Shown here in pieces: positions 4,481 to 6,431 of a stretch of 6,431 bases of DNA. The notes below the pieces were generated by a model. That model did not search any database. It was not told the DNA's origin and saw nothing but the letters and a program-made list of their open reading frames with translations. This DNA comes from an uncultured Agathobaculum sp. (lineage in GTDB: Bacteria > Bacillota > Clostridia > Oscillospirales > Butyricicoccaceae). The stretch is from contig CALWEB010000187.1 of the NCBI GenBank assembly GCA_944376955.1, positions 1 through 6,431 of the forward strand, read 5' to 3'. Each line of letters begins with the position of its first letter. The stretch's first letter is position 1. The translations under genes and the position numbers were made by a program.

Positions 4481-6431
4481 AAGTGCCTGATTTTACAGGG
4501 CTTTAAGTCATTTCCGGACAAGACTGAGATCCAGTTTCTTGGCGGCATGACGGCGATTGTCGGGCCAAATGGTTCGGGAAAATCGAATATTTCGGACGCA
4601 ATCCGCTGGGTGCTGGGGGAGCAGTCCTCGCGCTCGCTGCGCGGCGCCAAGATGGAGGACGTTATCTTCGGCGGCACGGCCAAGCGTGGGCCGGTTGGGT
4701 TTGCCGAGGTGTCGCTGATTTTGGATAATTCCGAGGGTGTGTTCCGATCGGAGTTTACCGAGATTATGGTCACCCGTCGTTACTATCGCTCGGGGGAGAG
4801 CGAATATTTCTTGAACAAAAAGCACTGCCGCCTGCGCGATATCCACGAATTGTTTATGGATACCGGCCTGGGGCGCGACGGCTATTCCATCATTGGGCAG
4901 GGCCGCATCGACGAGATCCTGTCGCTTAAGAGCGAAGATCGGCGCGAAATCTTTGAGGAAGCAGCTGGTATCACCAAATTCCGTTACCGCAAGGAGGAGG
5001 CAGAACGAAAGCTTGCCGCAACGGAGGAAAATCTGACCCGTATCCGCGACTTATATGATGAACTCGAGCGGCAGATCGGTCCGCTGGAAAAACAGGCGGA
5101 CAAGGCAAAGCAGTATCTGCTGCTGCGTGACGAACTGCGCGTGCTGGAGATCTCGCTTTGGCTGCTCACACTGGAGCGCATCAAGGCGGATGCAGCTAAG
5201 CTAGAGCAGGACACGGCGACTTGTTCGGGGCAGTTGAACGCAGCCAAACAGGCGCAGGAAGCGCTCTATGCGCAGTCAGAACAGCTGTCCGAGGATATGC
5301 GTGCTATCGACCGGGAAGCGGATCATCTGCGCCAGCAGTTGCGCGAGACCGAACAGCGCGCCGCCGAGCAGGCGAGCCGCGCGGCGGTGCTGCGTGCTAA
5401 TATACAGAATAACCGCGAAAATATTGACCGCGCGCGGCGCGAGAGTGCGCAGCGCAGTGAACAGGCGCATAATCTGGGTGCCCAGCTGACCGAACGGCGC
5501 GCGCACATCGAACTGTTGGACACTCGCCATGTCGGGTTGGCGGCGCAGCTAGCCGAGTTGGAACAGCAGACGGCAGAACAGAATACGGGCCGCACACAGG
5601 CCGAGCAGGCGCTACATCAGGCACGGCAGGTACGCGATGCAAAGCAGAATGAACTGCACGCGCTCGCGCTGGACCGCACGGCGGCGGAAACCAGCCTTGC
5701 CGGGATGGACGGACGGCACGATACCATTGCGGCCGATATTGCCGCCGCTGGTGAGCGGCTGGCACAGGAAAAGCAGGCGCAGGACGAACTTGAAACGCGC
5801 ATGAAAACGTGTTTGGAAACACTTGCCGGTGCGAAAAACAAGGTGCAGGGCATCGCGCTGAAAGCGGACAGCCGCCGTAAGAAAGCAGAGCATTTACAGG
5901 GTGAGCTGAACCAAGCGCAGGCTGCACTGACCGATGCGAAAAACCGTGTCAAGATGCTCAGCGACATGCAGCGGGATTATGAGGGATTTTCACGCTCGGT
6001 CAAGTCCATCATGCAGCAGGTCGAGCGCGGCGCAATGCGCGGCGTACACGGGCCTGTGTCTTCCCTTATTGCGACGGATGACCGCTTTGTCACTGCGATT
6101 GATACAGCGCTCGGCGCGTCCGCGTCCTCGATTGTGGTGGATACGGCGCAGGACGGCAAGCGGTGTATTGAGTTCCTGCGGCGCACGGACGGAGGCCGCG
6201 CAACCTTTTTGCCGATCGACACAATTCGTCCCAATACGTTGCGGGAAAGCGGTTTGGAGACACAAAACGGCTGTTTTTTCTTCTTTTACCGGCTGGTCAC
6301 TTTTAACAGCCGTTATACCGCCATTGTGCAAAACCTTCTCGGGCGCACGGTGGTTTCTGAGAATATGGACACTGCGCTCACGCTTGCCCGTGCCTATGGT
6401 CACCGCTTCCGTATCGTCACACTCGACGGAC
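4472..6431 (+). CDS. smc: Chromosome segregation/condensation ATPase SMC, N-terminal half; 3' end outside window
   Basis: SMC forms the core of the bacterial condensin (SMC-ScpA-ScpB) that loops and compacts the chromosome during segregation. The frame is open from ATG 4472 to the edge, giving 653 full codons of the roughly 1,190 usual for the family. Seen in order: N-terminal ABC head with Walker A GPNGSGKSN (residues 31-39), RSLRGAKMEDVIFGGT with the arginine at 57 (the arginine-finger position in B. subtilis), and the Q-loop IIGQGRIDEIL with Gln143. The first coiled-coil arm follows from about residue 165 to 510, rich in Gln, Ala, Glu and Arg. The conserved MLSDMQRDYEGFSRSVKSIM segment leads into the hinge at about residue 524 (GVHGPVSSLI, then GKRCIEFLRRTDGGRATFLP). 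The hinge has an odd Phe run at residues 602-605. The second arm, C-terminal head, Walker B and signature motif lie beyond the window. It has its own predicted promoter, separate from rnc. Confidence 0.97.
   Translation, partial: MVLKCLILQGFKSFPDKTEIQFLGGMTAIVGPNGSGKSNISDAIRWVLGEQSSRSLRGAKMEDVIFGGTAKRGPVGFAEVSLILDNSEGVFRSEFTEIMVTRRYYRSGESEYFLNKKHCRLRDIHELFMDTGLGRDGYSIIGQGRIDEILSLKSEDRREIFEEAAGITKFRYRKEEAERKLAATEENLTRIRDLYDELERQIGPLEKQADKAKQYLLLRDELRVLEISLWLLTLERIKADAAKLEQDTATCSGQLNAAKQAQEALYAQSEQLSEDMRAIDREADHLRQQLRETEQRAAEQASRAAVLRANIQNNRENIDRARRESAQRSEQAHNLGAQLTERRAHIELLDTRHVGLAAQLAELEQQTAEQNTGRTQAEQALHQARQVRDAKQNELHALALDRTAAETSLAGMDGRHDTIAADIAAAGERLAQEKQAQDELETRMKTCLETLAGAKNKVQGIALKADSRRKKAEHLQGELNQAQAALTDAKNRVKMLSDMQRDYEGFSRSVKSIMQQVERGAMRGVHGPVSSLIATDDRFVTAIDTALGASASSIVVDTAQDGKRCIEFLRRTDGGRATFLPIDTIRPNTLRESGLETQNGCFFFFYRLVTFNSRYTAIVQNLLGRTVVSENMDTALTLARAYGHRFRIVTLDG

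Noticed and set aside
5397..5927. Minus-strand open frames opposite the smc coiled-coil region
   Set aside because: Products are Arg/Ser/Cys/Pro-rich low-complexity shadows, while the + strand frame is uninterrupted smc.
1..6431. Mobile element, CRISPR, phage, defence or RNA gene content
   Set aside because: Nearly all of the window is accounted for by five housekeeping genes in one direction; no terminal repeats, transposase, spaced direct repeats or tRNA-like folds were seen.

Overview
This window is a stretch of ordinary bacterial chromosome carrying five housekeeping genes, all on the + strand: the 3' part of topA (DNA topoisomerase I), complete trmFO (folate-dependent tRNA m5U54 methyltransferase), complete plsX (phosphate acyltransferase), complete rnc (ribonuclease III), and the 5' half of smc (chromosome condensation ATPase). 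The gene set and order point to a Gram-positive Firmicute of class Clostridia. TrmFO is the folate/FAD enzyme typical of that phylum, and plsX, rnc and smc lie near each other in B. subtilis and many clostridia. The GC-rich, G/C-ending codons and the topA-trmFO-plsX linkage fit an Oscillospirales (Ruminococcaceae-like) gut bacterium best, but that finer placement is inference.

Layout: topA enters at the left edge and ends at 1244, overlapping the trmFO start (1237) by 8 nt. TrmFO ends at 2541 and plsX begins 1 nt later (2543). These three are tightly packed and probably translationally coupled. A 72-nt gap with a small hairpin separates plsX from rnc, which most likely starts at ATG 3629. A strong intrinsic terminator (4307-4342) follows rnc. 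The AT-rich intergenic region then holds an 18-bp dyad (4371-4388), a near-consensus extended -10 promoter (4415-4443), a set of TGGTA/TACCA elements around the start of transcription and the start codon, and a ribosome binding site. Smc starts at 4472, is open to the right edge, and stops inside the hinge domain.

Together the genes serve DNA topology and chromosome organisation (topA, smc), tRNA modification (trmFO), phospholipid synthesis (plsX) and RNA processing (rnc). I found no mobile element, CRISPR array, tRNA or rRNA gene, phage gene or defence system, and nothing that supports a new biological system. The points worth a second look are modest: the absence of acpP (and fabD/fabG) between plsX and rnc, the separation of smc from rnc by a terminator and its own promoter, repeated elements around the smc promoter, a long Lys/Ala-rich tail on TopA, and an unusual Phe run in the SMC hinge.
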